Source: Pseudonocardia sp. TRM90224 (GTDB lineage: Bacteria; Actinomycetota; Actinomycetes; Mycobacteriales; Pseudonocardiaceae). From it: a stretch of 57,136 bases of DNA. The stretch covers positions 1 to 57,136 of the forward strand of contig NZ_JAJGSX010000044.1 of the NCBI RefSeq assembly GCF_021245725.1. Reading direction: 5' to 3'. The notes beneath the pieces were generated by a model, which was not told the origin of the DNA, made no database searches, and saw only the letters and a list, made by a program, of their open reading frames with translations. This document shows, piece after piece, positions 33,762 through 44,000 of the stretch (positions within the stretch are counted from its first letter, which is position 1; each line of letters starts with the position of its first letter). Position numbers and translations under genes: made by a program.

Positions 33762-33792
33762 GTGGCGGTGGCAAAGGGGCCTGCAGAAGAGG

Positions 33793-34758
33793 TCAAGGGG
33801 CCGGGATGTACGCGAGCCCGTGCGCGCCCGGCTCGCCGGCCCGCTCGACGGTGAGGGTGTCGAGCACCTCCAGGCGTTCCAGGTCGACGACGGTCACCGT
33901 CGAGTCCATCACCGCCGAGAGGTAGGCCCGGCGGCCGTCGGGCGACGAGGTGATCGTCAGCGGGAAGCGCCCGACGTCGACGGTGCCGCGCAGCGCGTAG
34001 CTGCCCGCCTCGTGTACGTGCAGCCGGCCCGGCACCAGCGAGCCCGACTGCCTGCGCAGCTCTCCGGCCAGCACGTCGCCGCTCGCCGTCGTGTGGACGG
34101 GGAGCACGTCGCCGTCGATCCGCACTTCGTGCACCGGCCGGCCGGTGGTGGCGTCGAGCACCAGCAGGCCGGGTGGGGCGGCGACGACAACCTGCTTGCC
34201 GTCGGGGGTGGGCGCGGCGCCCTCGCTGCGCTGCACCGCAACCCGATCGACCATCCGCCGCTCCACCAGGTCTACGACGGAGACGAACGGCGCCTCCTTG
34301 TTGGTGGCGAACCCGCGGGTGCCGTCGGGGGTGCTGACGAACCAGTGCGGGCCGGGCGCCCCGGTGTCGATCCTGGCGATCGCCGCGCGGTTCGCGGTGT
34401 CGACGACGACCACGCCACCGGAGACGTCCTCACGTTCCTCGACGCTCACGTAGAGCAGGCCGCGGGTTTGGTCGAGGCTCATCCCGTGCGGCGCGTGCTC
34501 GGGGCTCAGGTCGAGCGTGTCGACGACGACCCGACGGTCGGGATCGATCACGACGACCTCGTGGCGGCGGCCGGTGTTGGCGCCGTAGTAGCCGCCGGCG
34601 TAGGTGATGGTGGCGTAGAGCAGGCGCCGGGTGGGGTCGAACAGCAGCTCGTGCGGCTCGGCCGGCAGCTCCAGCACGGCGAGCCGAGTGTGGTCGTGTG
34701 CGTCGAAGAAGGTGATCGTGGGGCCGCTCTGGCTGACCACGGCGAGGACGTCGGGCAT
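33793..34758 (-). CDS. YncE-like beta-propeller protein
   Basis: The protein has 321 residues built of repeated strand units with YVTN/lactonase-like blades (RLLYATITYAGG, GLLYVSVEE, RAYLSAVMDSTVTVVDL). No signal peptide is visible, unlike E. coli YncE, so a cytoplasmic sensor or enzyme role is possible. It is divergent from the LysR regulator, which may control it. Confidence 0.8.
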   Translation of the reverse strand: MPDVLAVVSQSGPTITFFDAHDHTRLAVLELPAEPHELLFDPTRRLLYATITYAGGYYGANTGRRHEVVVIDPDRRVVVDTLDLSPEHAPHGMSLDQTRGLLYVSVEEREDVSGGVVVVDTANRAAIARIDTGAPGPHWFVSTPDGTRGFATNKEAPFVSVVDLVERRMVDRVAVQRSEGAAPTPDGKQVVVAAPPGLLVLDATTGRPVHEVRIDGDVLPVHTTASGDVLAGELRRQSGSLVPGRLHVHEAGSYALRGTVDVGRFPLTITSSPDGRRAYLSAVMDSTVTVVDLERLEVLDTLTVERAGEPGAHGLAYIPAP

Positions 34759-34863
34759 GGTGGCTCTCCTGGGATCGGACGAGCCCGCGTCGTTCCGCGG
34801 GCTGTCTCCAGGCTCATCGGCGACCGGCCTTGCCGCAATCGTAACGTTGGCATCTTATTATTG

Positions 34864-34884
34864 CCTGCATCGGAACAATGCAGG
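34864..34884. promoter_or_regulatory. CCTGCAT-N7-ATGCAGG palindrome, probable LysR site
   Basis: The 7-bp arms sit 12 bases upstream of the preferred LysR start and between the divergent genes. T-N11-A-like dyads are usual for LysR autoregulation. The region just before it (CATCTTATTATTGCC) is AT-rich and probably holds a promoter. Confidence 0.5.
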
Positions 34885-34895
34885 TGGAGGACGCG

Positions 34896-35825
34896 GTGCC
34901 GGAGCTCGACATGAACCTCCTCGTCCAGTTGGACGCCCTTCTGCAGGAGCAGAGCGTCACCGGTGCCGCCGCACGGCTGCATACGTCGCCGGCCGCCATG
35001 AGCCGGGCGCTGGCCCGGATCCGGCGAACCGTGGGCGACCCGGTGCTGGTCCGCGCCGGCCAGCGAATGGTCATGACGCCCCGCGCGGTCGCCCTGCGCG
35101 ACGACACGCACGCGCTCGTCGAGGCCGGTCGGGCGTTGCTCGCTCCCGGCCCCGATCTCGACCCCGCCGGCCTCGTCCGCTCCTTCACCGTGCAGGCGAG
35201 CGACGCGGTGCTCGCCGAGCTGTCGACGCCGCTGCTCACCGAGCTCTCCCGGATCGCGCCGGGCGTCACGGTGCGGTTCCTGCCCGAGGTCGTCGAGGAG
35301 GGCCCGGCGTTGCGCGAGGGCCTCGTCGACGTCGAGATCGGGGTGCTCGACCACGTCGACCCGGAGACCCGGACCGCCGAGTTGCTGCGCACGCGCTTCG
35401 TCGGCGCCGTTCGCGCCGATCATCCGCTGACGCGCGGCGAGGTCACCCCTCAGCGTTTCGCCGAAGCGCGGCACATCGGGGTCTCGCGCAAGGGGCGGGT
35501 GCACGGTCCCGTCGACGTGCGGCTCGCCGAGCTGGGTCTGCGCCGGCACGTCGCCGCGGTGCTGCCGAGCCACACCGCGGCGCTCCTGCTCGCCGCCGAG
35601 ACCGACCTCGTCTGCCTCGCCGCGAGCGGGCTCGGCGTCGACCCTGCACGCACGCTGGGCCTGCACACCTTCGCCGTCCCGCTCGACCTGCCGCCTGCCG
35701 TCATCGGGATGGCGTGGCACCCGCGTACCGACGCCGACCCCGCTCAGCGCTGGTTCCGCGACCGCATCCGGGCCGCCGCCGGCACCGGATGTCGAGGAAG
35801 CAGAATCGGCTCCGTTCCGGGGTAG
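34896..35825 (+). CDS. LysR-family transcriptional regulator
   Basis: About 309 residues. The N-terminal winged helix (LLVQLDALLQEQSVTGAAAR, then SPAAMSRALARIRR) is followed by a periplasmic-binding-like effector domain. I prefer GTG 34896 because GGTGGAGG lies five bases upstream; the ATG at 34878 has no ribosome-binding site and falls inside the palindrome. Its position suggests control of the divergent propeller gene and possibly the VOC gene 42 bases downstream. Confidence 0.87.
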   Translation: MPELDMNLLVQLDALLQEQSVTGAAARLHTSPAAMSRALARIRRTVGDPVLVRAGQRMVMTPRAVALRDDTHALVEAGRALLAPGPDLDPAGLVRSFTVQASDAVLAELSTPLLTELSRIAPGVTVRFLPEVVEEGPALREGLVDVEIGVLDHVDPETRTAELLRTRFVGAVRADHPLTRGEVTPQRFAEARHIGVSRKGRVHGPVDVRLAELGLRRHVAAVLPSHTAALLLAAETDLVCLAASGLGVDPARTLGLHTFAVPLDLPPAVIGMAWHPRTDADPAQRWFRDRIRAAAGTGCRGSRIGSVPG

Positions 35826-35867
35826 GCAGGGCCGGCAGCGGCCGAATCGGGCAAAAGGAGATCCACC

Positions 35868-36308
35868 GTGGCGATCAAGCGGATGGACAACGTCCTCATC
35901 TGCGTCGACGACCTCGACGCCGTCATCGCGTTCTTCGTCGAGCTGGGCATGGAGCTGGAGGGCAAGGGGCCGCTCGACTGGCCCGAGGCGGAACGCATCA
36001 TCGGGCTCGAAGGTGTCCAGCAGGACGTCGCCATGCTGCGGGTCCCGGACGGCCCCGGGCGGGTCGAGCTGGCGAAGTTCCACCGGCCGGCGGCCATCCG
36101 GTCCGAGCCGGAGGACGCGCCGGTCAACACGCTGGGCATCCGTCGGATGATGTTCCTGGTCGACGACATCGACGACGTCGTCGCCCGCCTGCGTGGTCAC
36201 GGCGCCGAGCTGGTCGGCGAGATCGTGCCGTACGAGAACCTCTACCGGCTCTGTTACGTGCGCGGTCCCGAAGGGATCGTCGTCGGGCTCTCCGAGGAGC
36301 TCGGCTGA
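35868..36308 (+). CDS. VOC (glyoxalase/bleomycin-resistance) family protein
   Basis: The protein has 146 residues with two beta-alpha-beta-beta-beta modules (MDNVLICVDDLDAVIAFFVELGMELEG and RRMMFLVDDIDDVVARLRGHGAE). His and Glu metal ligands are only partly present (VELAKFH), so metal binding is uncertain. GTG start with AAAAGGAG at seven bases. The last 55 bases overlap the convergent GntR gene. Confidence 0.85.
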   Translation: MAIKRMDNVLICVDDLDAVIAFFVELGMELEGKGPLDWPEAERIIGLEGVQQDVAMLRVPDGPGRVELAKFHRPAAIRSEPEDAPVNTLGIRRMMFLVDDIDDVVARLRGHGAELVGEIVPYENLYRLCYVRGPEGIVVGLSEELG

Positions 36309-37060
36309 ATGCCGACGAACATGCTCTCGTGCAGGACGGCCACATGGCGTTCCGCGAGCGCCACCGCGGCCGTCGTGTCGCCGTTGCGGATCGCGGCCGC
36401 GATCTGCGCGTGCTCGTCGTTGACGGCGTGCAGGTACTCGATCGGGTACGGCACGTAGTAGGCGTACAGCCGGTGCAGTGTGTCGGTGTAGGGCGCGAGC
36501 AGTCGCGGCCGGTGCGCGGCCGCCGCGACGGCGAGGTGGAACCGCTCGTCGGCCGCGTGGTAGCCCGCCCAGTCCTCGGCGGCCGCGGCGTCGGCGATCG
36601 CGGCGTCGAGCGCGCGGAGGTCGGCGGCGGTCGCTTCCACGGCGGCGAAGTGCGTGAGGCTGGTCTCGAACAGCACGCGGACGTCGATCAGCCGGTGCAC
36701 CTCGTCGGCGTCCGCGCGGTAGGTCTGCACGGCCGGGATCCGGGCCGCCGCCCGGGCGTCCGCGACGAACGTTCCCCCGGTCCGGCCGCGCACGCGGCGC
36801 AGGACCCCCTCCTCGGCGAGTGAGCGGAGCGCGCGCCGCGCGGTGATCTCGCTGACGTCGAGCGCTGCGGCGACCTCGGCGTCGGACGGCAGCTGCTCGC
36901 CGATCGCCAGCAGGCCGAGGTCGACGGCGAGCCCGATGCGGGCCCGCACCGTGTCGACGGCCGAGAGCCGCGTGATGCCACCAACGGCCGGACCGGTCAG
37001 CACGGGGAGCGCTGGATGCGTCGGGGCCGGATGCGTCGGGTCGGACGGGTCGCGGGCCAC
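36254..37060 (-). CDS. GntR-family regulator, FadR/FCD type
   Basis: The protein has 268 residues. The winged helix-turn-helix at about 35-100 (LPSDAEVAAALDVSEITARRALRSLAEEGVL) precedes an all-helical FCD ligand domain (EATAADLRALDAAI, FHLAVAAAAHRP, EHAQIAAAIRNGD). GTG start with AGGA upstream. Divergent from the nitrilase-permease operon over about 100 bases containing an unusually AT-rich stretch (37100-37130), the likely operator region. Confidence 0.88.
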   Translation of the reverse strand: MARDPSDPTHPAPTHPALPVLTGPAVGGITRLSAVDTVRARIGLAVDLGLLAIGEQLPSDAEVAAALDVSEITARRALRSLAEEGVLRRVRGRTGGTFVADARAAARIPAVQTYRADADEVHRLIDVRVLFETSLTHFAAVEATAADLRALDAAIADAAAAEDWAGYHAADERFHLAVAAAAHRPRLLAPYTDTLHRLYAYYVPYPIEYLHAVNDEHAQIAAAIRNGDTTAAVALAERHVAVLHESMFVGIQPSSSESPTTIPSGPRT

Positions 37061-37164
37061 GTGCTCATCCTCTCAAGCCATCTTCTGGCGACGCAGGGTA
37101 GCTTTTCCGATCAGTTTGACCTATTTTGCTCGTGCCAGTCGAACCGACCACCGGAGGTCCCGAC

Positions 37165-38061
37165 ATGCCGGGCTCGCTCGCCATCGCCGCGGTGCAGGCG
37201 GCGCCGCGCGCGATCGGGGCCGACCTGGGCCCGTTCGTCGACGACGTCGCCCGGCACGCCGCTGTGGGCGCGCGCCTCGTCGCCTACCCCGAGCTGCACC
37301 TCTTCGGCTCCGAGCTGCACCCGGTAGAGGAGCGGAACGACGTGCTGCGCGCCTCGGCGATCGGCCTCGACGCCCCGATCGTCGCCGAGCTCGCCGCCGC
37401 CGCGGCCGACGCCGGGGTCTGGCTCGTCCCCGGCACCGTCTGCGAGCGCGGCGCGGGCGGGGAGCTGTTCAACACCGCGCTCGTGTTCTCGCCCGACGGG
37501 AGGCTCGCGGCGACGTACCGCAAGGTCTTCCCCTGGCGCCCGACCGAGCCCTACGACCCGGGCGACCGGTTCGTCGTGGTCGACGTCGACGGCGTCCGGC
37601 TGGGCATCGACGTCTGCTACGACGCCTGGTTCCCCGAGGTCACCCGCCACCTGGCGTGGATGGGTTCCGAGGTTGTGCTCAACCTCGTGAAGACGACGAC
37701 GCCGGACCGCGAGCAGGAGGTTGTGCTCGCCCGCGCGAACGCGATCGTGAACCAGGTCTTCATGATCAGCGTCAACTGCGCGGGCCCGATCGGGCGGGGG
37801 CGCAGCATCGTCGTCGATCCCGAGGGCGGCATCCTCGACGAGTCGGCCGACGCCGGCGAGACCGCGCTCGACCTGGAGCTCGACGTCGACCACGTGCACC
37901 GGACCCGCGAGCGCGGCACGGCCGGCGTCAGCCGCATGTGGGACCCGTTCCGGCCGGGCGACGCGCCCATCCGACTTCCCCTCTACGACGGGCGGATCGA
38001 TCCGGCGACGTGGTCGCCGTCGGCCGTCCGCATCCCTCCTGACCGTGAAGGACAGCCATGA
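37165..38061 (+). CDS. Nitrilase-superfamily carbon-nitrogen hydrolase
   Basis: The 298-residue protein has the Glu-Lys-Cys triad: Glu43 (YPELHLF), Lys120 (YRKVFPW) and Cys151 (DVCYDAWFPE). This branch contains amidases such as N-carbamoylputrescine amidase, omega-amidase and plant-type nitrilases. The next gene is an APC permease, so it probably hydrolyses an imported amide or nitrile. ATG 37165 has GGAGG at seven bases. Its TGA overlaps the permease ATG. Confidence 0.88.
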   Translation: MPGSLAIAAVQAAPRAIGADLGPFVDDVARHAAVGARLVAYPELHLFGSELHPVEERNDVLRASAIGLDAPIVAELAAAAADAGVWLVPGTVCERGAGGELFNTALVFSPDGRLAATYRKVFPWRPTEPYDPGDRFVVVDVDGVRLGIDVCYDAWFPEVTRHLAWMGSEVVLNLVKTTTPDREQEVVLARANAIVNQVFMISVNCAGPIGRGRSIVVDPEGGILDESADAGETALDLELDVDHVHRTRERGTAGVSRMWDPFRPGDAPIRLPLYDGRIDPATWSPSAVRIPPDREGQP

Positions 38062-39416
38062 CCCCAGGTGTCCCGGCGCTGGCCCGCACGCTGCGCCTGC
38101 CCTCGTTGGTGCTGCTCGGGCTCGCGTACATGACCCCGCTGATCGTGCTCGGCATCTTCGGGGTGGTCGCGGAGACGACCGGCGGGGCGAGCGCGGCGGC
38201 CTACCTGCTCGCGCTGGTCGCGATGATCTTCACGGCGGCCAGCTACGGCCGCATGGCCGCCACCTACCCCGTCGCGGGTTCGGCGTACTCGTACGTCCGA
38301 CGCACCATCGACTCCCGCGCCGGCTTCCTGGTCGGCTGGGCGGTGCTGCTGGACTACGTGTTCCTGCCGATGGTGATCTGGCTGATCGGCGGCGCCTACC
38401 TGCAGGCGCAGTTCCCCGCGGTGCCGGGATGGGTCTGGATCATCGGGTTCATCGCGATCACGACCGTCCTCAACGTCTTCGGAATCAAGGCCGCCGACCG
38501 CGCCAACTACCTGCTGATGGCGTTCCAGCTGCTCGTGATCCTGTCGTTCGTCGGCCTCTCGATCGGCACGGTGGTCGCCGGCCAGGGCGCGGGTGGGCTG
38601 TTCAGCTCGGCGCCGTTCACCAACCCGACGTCGACGTTCGCGGGTGTGACCGCGGGTGCGGCGATCGCGGCGTACAGCTTCCTCGGCTTCGACGCGGTGA
38701 CGACGTTCACGGAGGAGACGATCGAGCCGCGCAAGACCGTCCCGCGCGCGATCCTGCTGGTCGCGCTGATCGGCGGGCTCGTGTTCGTGCTCGTCGCGTA
38801 CACGACGCAGCTCGTGCACCCTGGTGGTGCGTTCGACGACCCGTCGTCGGCGGCCCTCGACATCGCGCTGGTCATCGGCGGCAACCTGTTCGGCGCGTTC
38901 TTCATCGCCGGCCTCGTGATCGCGCAGTTCGCTTCGGGACTGGCGGCGCAGGCCGCGGCCGGCCGCCTGCTCTACGCGATGGGCCGCGACGGCGCGCTGC
39001 CCCGCAGCGTCTTCGGCCGGCTGAGCAGCCGCTACCGGTCGCCGATCGGCAGCCTGGTGGTGGTCGGCGTGATCGGGCTCGCCGCGCTGTTCCTCGACGT
39101 CGCCACCTCGACCTCGTTCATCAACTTCGGGGCGTTCGTCGCCTTCACGATGGTGAACGTCTCGGTGATCGTCCACTTCGTGCGCGAGCGGCGGCGGGGC
39201 ATGGCGCTCAACCCCCTGCTGAACCTGGTGCTGCCGGCGATCGGGGCGCTGGTCAGCGCCTATTTGCTGACCCGGCTCGACGAGCACGCCATCGTTCTCG
39301 GCCTCGTCTGGCTGGCCGTGGGGATCGTTGTGCTCGGCATCGTGACGCGCGGGTTCCGCGTACTCGCGCCCGAGGTGGGGGAAACGGCGGCCCCGTCAAG
39401 CGACGTCGCGGGGTGA
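38058..39416 (+). CDS. APC-family amino acid/polyamine permease
   Basis: The protein has 452 residues and twelve spans. The N-terminal consensus PLIVLGIFGVVAETTGG, the helix-6 segment YSFLGFDAVTTFTEET and the loop PRKTVPRAI are typical of PuuP-like and other APC transporters. It is translationally coupled to the nitrilase (ATGA). The likely unit is: GntR senses a substrate, the permease imports it, the nitrilase hydrolyses it. Confidence 0.9.
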   Translation: MTPGVPALARTLRLPSLVLLGLAYMTPLIVLGIFGVVAETTGGASAAAYLLALVAMIFTAASYGRMAATYPVAGSAYSYVRRTIDSRAGFLVGWAVLLDYVFLPMVIWLIGGAYLQAQFPAVPGWVWIIGFIAITTVLNVFGIKAADRANYLLMAFQLLVILSFVGLSIGTVVAGQGAGGLFSSAPFTNPTSTFAGVTAGAAIAAYSFLGFDAVTTFTEETIEPRKTVPRAILLVALIGGLVFVLVAYTTQLVHPGGAFDDPSSAALDIALVIGGNLFGAFFIAGLVIAQFASGLAAQAAAGRLLYAMGRDGALPRSVFGRLSSRYRSPIGSLVVVGVIGLAALFLDVATSTSFINFGAFVAFTMVNVSVIVHFVRERRRGMALNPLLNLVLPAIGALVSAYLLTRLDEHAIVLGLVWLAVGIVVLGIVTRGFRVLAPEVGETAAPSSDVAG

Positions 39417-39758
39417 CTGGTCCGCGGTGAACACCATGATGAACAGGTAGAACGGCGTGATCACGGCGGTCGCGATCGCACCGATGAGCACGGCGGTCGC
39501 GGAAGCCATCGGGTTCTCCGTCACGAGCAGGTAGATCGCCAGGCCCAACCCGGCCAGCGCCACGACGACCGGCAGCCCCGCAGCCAGCACGAGCGAACCG
39601 ACGTTGACCGCCTCCCCGACCGCGATGGCCGGGCGGCGCAGCCGGGTGCGCTTGAGCGCGGCCACCAGACCGAACCCGAGGGCAAGCCCGGCCACCCGGA
39701 CGATCACGCTCGCCGGCAGCCAGGCCATCGTCCACATCAGTGCCGGCCAGAACTGCAC
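39396..39758 (-). CDS. Small membrane protein, unknown function
   Basis: The protein has 120 residues with three or four hydrophobic spans (about 5-20, 45-80, 88-112). GTG start preceded by GGGGGCAG. Its 3' end overlaps the permease end by 21 bases, convergent. No family is recognised. Confidence 0.65.
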   Translation of the reverse strand: MQFWPALMWTMAWLPASVIVRVAGLALGFGLVAALKRTRLRRPAIAVGEAVNVGSLVLAAGLPVVVALAGLGLAIYLLVTENPMASATAVLIGAIATAVITPFYLFIMVFTADQSPRDVA

Positions 39759-39850
39759 AACGCTGCCCCCGATCGCCGTTCGTGCCTCTGCGGGTGTGAT
39801 CGCAACCTATCGGCCGGTCGGGAGGCGGCCGATAGGCTGCGCTGGTGCTG

Positions 39851-39930
39851 GATGCGTGCGTTCCGCACGCGAGCGCAGCAAAGCCACTTTCCGGCCCTCA
39901 CAGGGCAGGAAAGTGGCTTTCCTGCCCTCC
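39851..39930 (+). repeat. Composite palindrome element, copy 1
   Basis: A GCGTGCG-TTC-CGCACGC hairpin is followed by a perfect 13-bp inverted repeat AAAGCCACTTTCC/GGAAAGTGGCTTT and the tail CTTTCCTGCCCT. The same composite lies reversed at 50743-50818. The 401-base gap around it (39759-40159) holds no gene I can support. Confidence 0.8.
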
Positions 39931-40013
39931 CTAGGGCACCCCACCCGTCGGGCGCACCTACGGCGCGGCTCGGCGGGCACCCGACCCCGGGGCGACCCAG
40001 AGGTGGTCAGGGC

Positions 40014-40072
40014 GGTGCCAGGAAAGTGGCTTTCCTGTCCTGTGGTGCCAGGAAAGTGGCTTTCCTGGCACC
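40014..40072. repeat. GGTGCCAGGAAAG/CTTTCCTGGCACC palindromes
   Basis: There are two tandem copies of the AGGAAAGTGGCTTTCCT core. The second is a perfect 13-bp palindrome with a TGG loop. Same family as 39880-39920 and 50746-50768. Confidence 0.8.
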
Positions 40073-40159
40073 ACCGTGACGGCTCGGGGTGCGGGGAGGG
40101 TGAGCGTGCGGTTGGCCGGCCGTTGGTGAGATGTGAGGGCCGGCCTGCACGGTCGGGTC

Positions 40160-40984
40160 ATGGCGCGTGCGGTGGTCGACGGAGCCGTTCTCGAATACGA
40201 GACGCTCGGGGATCCGCGCGGCCCGGCGGTCGTGATCACGGTGGGGCTCGGCGCCCAGCTCGTCCAATGCACCGACGAGTTCTGCCGGCCCTTCGTCGAG
40301 CGGGGGTTCCACGTGGTGCGCTACGACAACCGGGACGCGGGCCTGTCGTCGGACCACGAGGGAGAGCGCTACGGGCTGGCGGAGATGGCCGGCGACACGA
40401 TCGGGCTGCTCGACGTGCTCGGGATCGGGCAGGCGCACCTCGTGGGCGCGTCGATGGGCGGGATGATCGCCCAGGAGGTGGCGATCCGGGCGCCGGAGCG
40501 CGTGCTCAGCCTGTGCTCCGCGCTCGCGACCACGGGGGCGTCCGGGGTCGGCGGGAGCACGGCGGAGACTCGGCGGGTGCTGGCCGAGCGGATTCCGGGC
40601 GACCAGTGCGCCGCCGTCGACCACGCGCTGCGGGTGTGGCGGGTGACCGGGTCGAGGCGGTTCCCGGACGAGGAGCACCACGTGCGCGAGGTGATCGAGA
40701 CGAGCGTCCGTCGTGCGTTCCGTCCTGCCGGGTACACCCGCCAGCTGCGCGCGTTGCGTGACGCGACCGACCGCACGGAGCAACTGCGCGGGATCCGCGT
40801 ACCGACGCTGGTGATCCACGGTGACGCCGATCCCGTCATCGACGTGAGCGGCGGCCGCGCCACGGCCGAGGCCGTGCCGGGCGCCCGGTGGCTGCACGTC
40901 ACCGGCATGGGACACGACGTGCCGCGGGCGCTGTGGCCAACGGTGACCGCCGAGATCCTGGACAACGCCGGACGAGCCGGATGA
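40160..40984 (+). CDS. Alpha/beta hydrolase
   Basis: The 274-residue protein has the nucleophile elbow GASMGG (Ser98), an Asp in HGDADPVID and the catalytic His in GMGHDV. The oxyanion region is VGLGAQLVQ. Similar proteins include aclacinomycin-methylesterase-like and peroxidase-like hydrolases; substrate unknown. I prefer ATG 40160 because the protein begins with the family pattern there; a GTG at 40133 is possible. Confidence 0.85.
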   Translation: MARAVVDGAVLEYETLGDPRGPAVVITVGLGAQLVQCTDEFCRPFVERGFHVVRYDNRDAGLSSDHEGERYGLAEMAGDTIGLLDVLGIGQAHLVGASMGGMIAQEVAIRAPERVLSLCSALATTGASGVGGSTAETRRVLAERIPGDQCAAVDHALRVWRVTGSRRFPDEEHHVREVIETSVRRAFRPAGYTRQLRALRDATDRTEQLRGIRVPTLVIHGDADPVIDVSGGRATAEAVPGARWLHVTGMGHDVPRALWPTVTAEILDNAGRAG

Positions 40985-41006
40985 CCGCGGACGTGGCCGC
41001 CGCTCG

Positions 41007-44000
41007 TCAGCTGCTGAGCCGGAGGGGCGGCAGCAAGGTCAAGGTGTCCGCGACGGCGCGCTGCCTCCCGACGTGCGCCGCTCCAGGCGTCCCGATGCCT
41101 TTGTGGATGCGGCGGGCCTGGCGCCAGTACCGGTACGCGCCGACGTCGTCGCCGAGCCGCACCGCGGCGAGCCCGTACGCGAACAGCGCGTCGGCTTCGG
41201 CGAGCCGCATCCGTCCCACGCGGGCGTCCGCCAGCGCACGACGGAGCGACTCCTCCGCCTGCACCGGCTGGTCGAGCGCCAGCTGGCAACGACCGAGCTC
41301 GATCAGCGCCGGGATCTCCCAGCTCCGCACGCCGGCATCGCCGGCGAGCGAGTGGGCGAGCCGGACGTCACGCAGCGCCGCCGACGGGTCGCCGGTGGCG
41401 CGCCGCGCCTCCGCGAGGTGGACCAGCAGTCCCGGCATGCCGGGGCGGAAGTCGAGCTCCTCCGCGCGACGGCGCGCCTCCAGCAGCTCCCCGATCGCGG
41501 CGTCCGGTCGGCCGGTCCGGGTCAGGATGTCGGCCCGGACGACCTGCCCCATGATCTGGTGCTTCGGCTCGTCCACCGCCACGCCGATCCGGATCCCGGC
41601 TTCGACATCGGCGGCGGCTTGCACGTAGTCACCGGAGGCGGCGCGGGCGACGCCCAGCCACAGCAGGGAGAAGCCCCGGACGTGCGCGTCCTGGTGTTCG
41701 TCCGACATCCGGGCGGCCCGTTCGTGCGCGTGGATCGCGGCGGTCAGCCGCCCGGTCGCCCACGACGCCATCCCGAGGCCGTTGTAGGCCTGCACCGCTC
41801 CGCGCCGGTCCCCGAGCGCCTGCGCAGCGACGAGCGCCTGCCGGTGCCACCCGAGCGCCAGGTCAGGGCGTCCGGCGACGAACGTGCTGAAGCCGCGGTG
41901 GTTGTCGTGCAGCGGTCCAGCGGCGGGATCGCCGCCCCCGGAGGAAGCGGTACGGGGACCGTCCGTGTCGGTCCGGTGCGAGAGGGCCTTCCGGTAGCGG
42001 TCGACGACGAACGTCGTCAGCGTGGTGGGCGCAGGGGCGACGACGTTCTGCTCCGCAGCCAGCAACGAGGCGTCCCACGCGGTGATGCCGTCGAGGCAGT
42101 AGCCGGAGGCCGAGACGTGCTGGCGCAGCAGTTCGGCCAGCCGGAAGGAACGCTGGGAGCCCTCGGGCGCACCGGTGTGCAGGGCGGCCGCCACCAGGTT
42201 CGGCAGCTCGGCGTCGAGCCACGACCGCGCCGCCCACTCGCTCGTGGGACGGTTCGGCCGCACCTCCGTGCCGGGCGAGGGCAGCGGATCCGGCCGGCGG
42301 TCCGGTTCCAGCACGGCGATCGCGTTGCGGGCGGAGTGGAAGTAGTGGTCGAGCAGCCTGGTGACCGCCGCGGCGCTGCCCGGGGGATCGTCGGCGGCCC
42401 GGTCGGCCGCGTAGCTCCGGAGCAGGTCGTGGATCCGGTATCGCCGGTCCGCCGCCGGTTGCACGAGGTTGGCGGCGACGAGGACGTCGAGCCGGCGAGC
42501 GGCCGTCATGTCATCGGTTCCGGCGATCGCGGCCGCGGCGTAAACGCTGAAGTCGCTGCCCGGTGCCACGCCGAGCCAACCGAAGAGGTCCGCAACGCTC
42601 ACCGGCAGCTGCTCGTAGGACAGGTCGAACGCCCTGCGGACAGCGATCTCCTCGCTCTCGCCGACGCGGAGGTGGCTGATGCCGCGGCTGCGGAGCTCCG
42701 CCAGGTAGGCGTGGAGCGGCAGGTGCGGGTTCGCATCGAGGTTGGCCCCGGCGATGCGCAGCGCCAGCGGCAGGCGGCCACAGGCCTCGACGAGGTCGAG
42801 GGCGGCCCGCGGTTCCGCGCGGGCCTGCGCGGCCACGTCGGCCAGCAGCTCGTACGCCTCCGGTTCGGAGAGCGGTTGCAGGGTCATCGTCTCGGCACCG
42901 GAGACGGCCAGCTCACGCAGCGCGTTGCGGCTCGTGATCACAGCGGCGCTACCCGCGCCACCCGGCAGCAGCGCTCGTACCTGCCGGGTGCTCGACGCGT
43001 TGTCGAGCACGACGAGCACCTGCTGTCCGGCGAGCACACTCCGGTAGAGGTTGGCCTTGTCCTGCGGGTCGTCCGGCACAGCGGCCGCCGGAACACCCGA
43101 TGCCCGCAGGAACCGCTCGAGAACGGCCGCCGGCGGCACCGGATCGTCGGTCGAATGGCCCTGCAGGTCGACGTAGAGCTGCCCGTCGGGGAACAGCTCG
43201 CGCACGCTGTGGGCCGCCCGCAGCGCCAGCGCCGTCTTCCCGACGCCCGGGGCGCCGGAGATCACGACGACCTGCGCTCCATGCGCGGCGCCCGACAGGT
43301 GCCGCCGCAGCCGGGCGTGCTCGTCGGCGCGACCGACGAACGTTCCGAGGACGGCCGGCAGCTGGGCGGGCGGCACGACGGGATCGGTCGAGCGCCGCTC
43401 CCGGCTCGGCTCGGCATGGTCGGCGTCGGGCTCCGCGGCGAGGATCGCGCCGTGCAGCTGCCGGATCTGGTCGCCCGGACCGATGCCCAACTCGTCGCGG
43501 AACCTCCGGTACATGCGCTGGTAGGCGTCGAGCGCGTCGGCTCGCCGCCCCGAACGGTGCAGCAGCGCGATGAGCGAGGCCCACGAACGTTCCCGCAGCG
43601 GATGCTCGTGGACGAGCGCGGTGAGCTCGCCGATCACCTCGGCGTGCCGGCCGGAGGACAGTGCGATCTCCGCCCGTCGTTCCACGGCGCGCAGCCGCTC
43701 CTCGACCAGCAGCGGCACCTCCGCCTCGTGCAGCGCGTCGGACTCGACGCCGAGCAGCGCCGGCCCGCGCCACAGCGACAAGGCCTCGGCGAGCAGGTCG
43801 GCCTCGGAAATCGGATCCGATGCCGCCCGGGACTGGTGGAGCAGGCTGTGGAAACGGGCAACGTCCACGTTCGACGGCTCGACGACGATGCGGTAGCCAC
43901 CGGCGGTCGTCCGGATCGGGTGGTCGTCGCCGAGCGTCCGGCGCAGCCGCATCACGTGCACCTGCAACGTGGCGCGGGCACCGTCCGGCGGCGTCGAACC

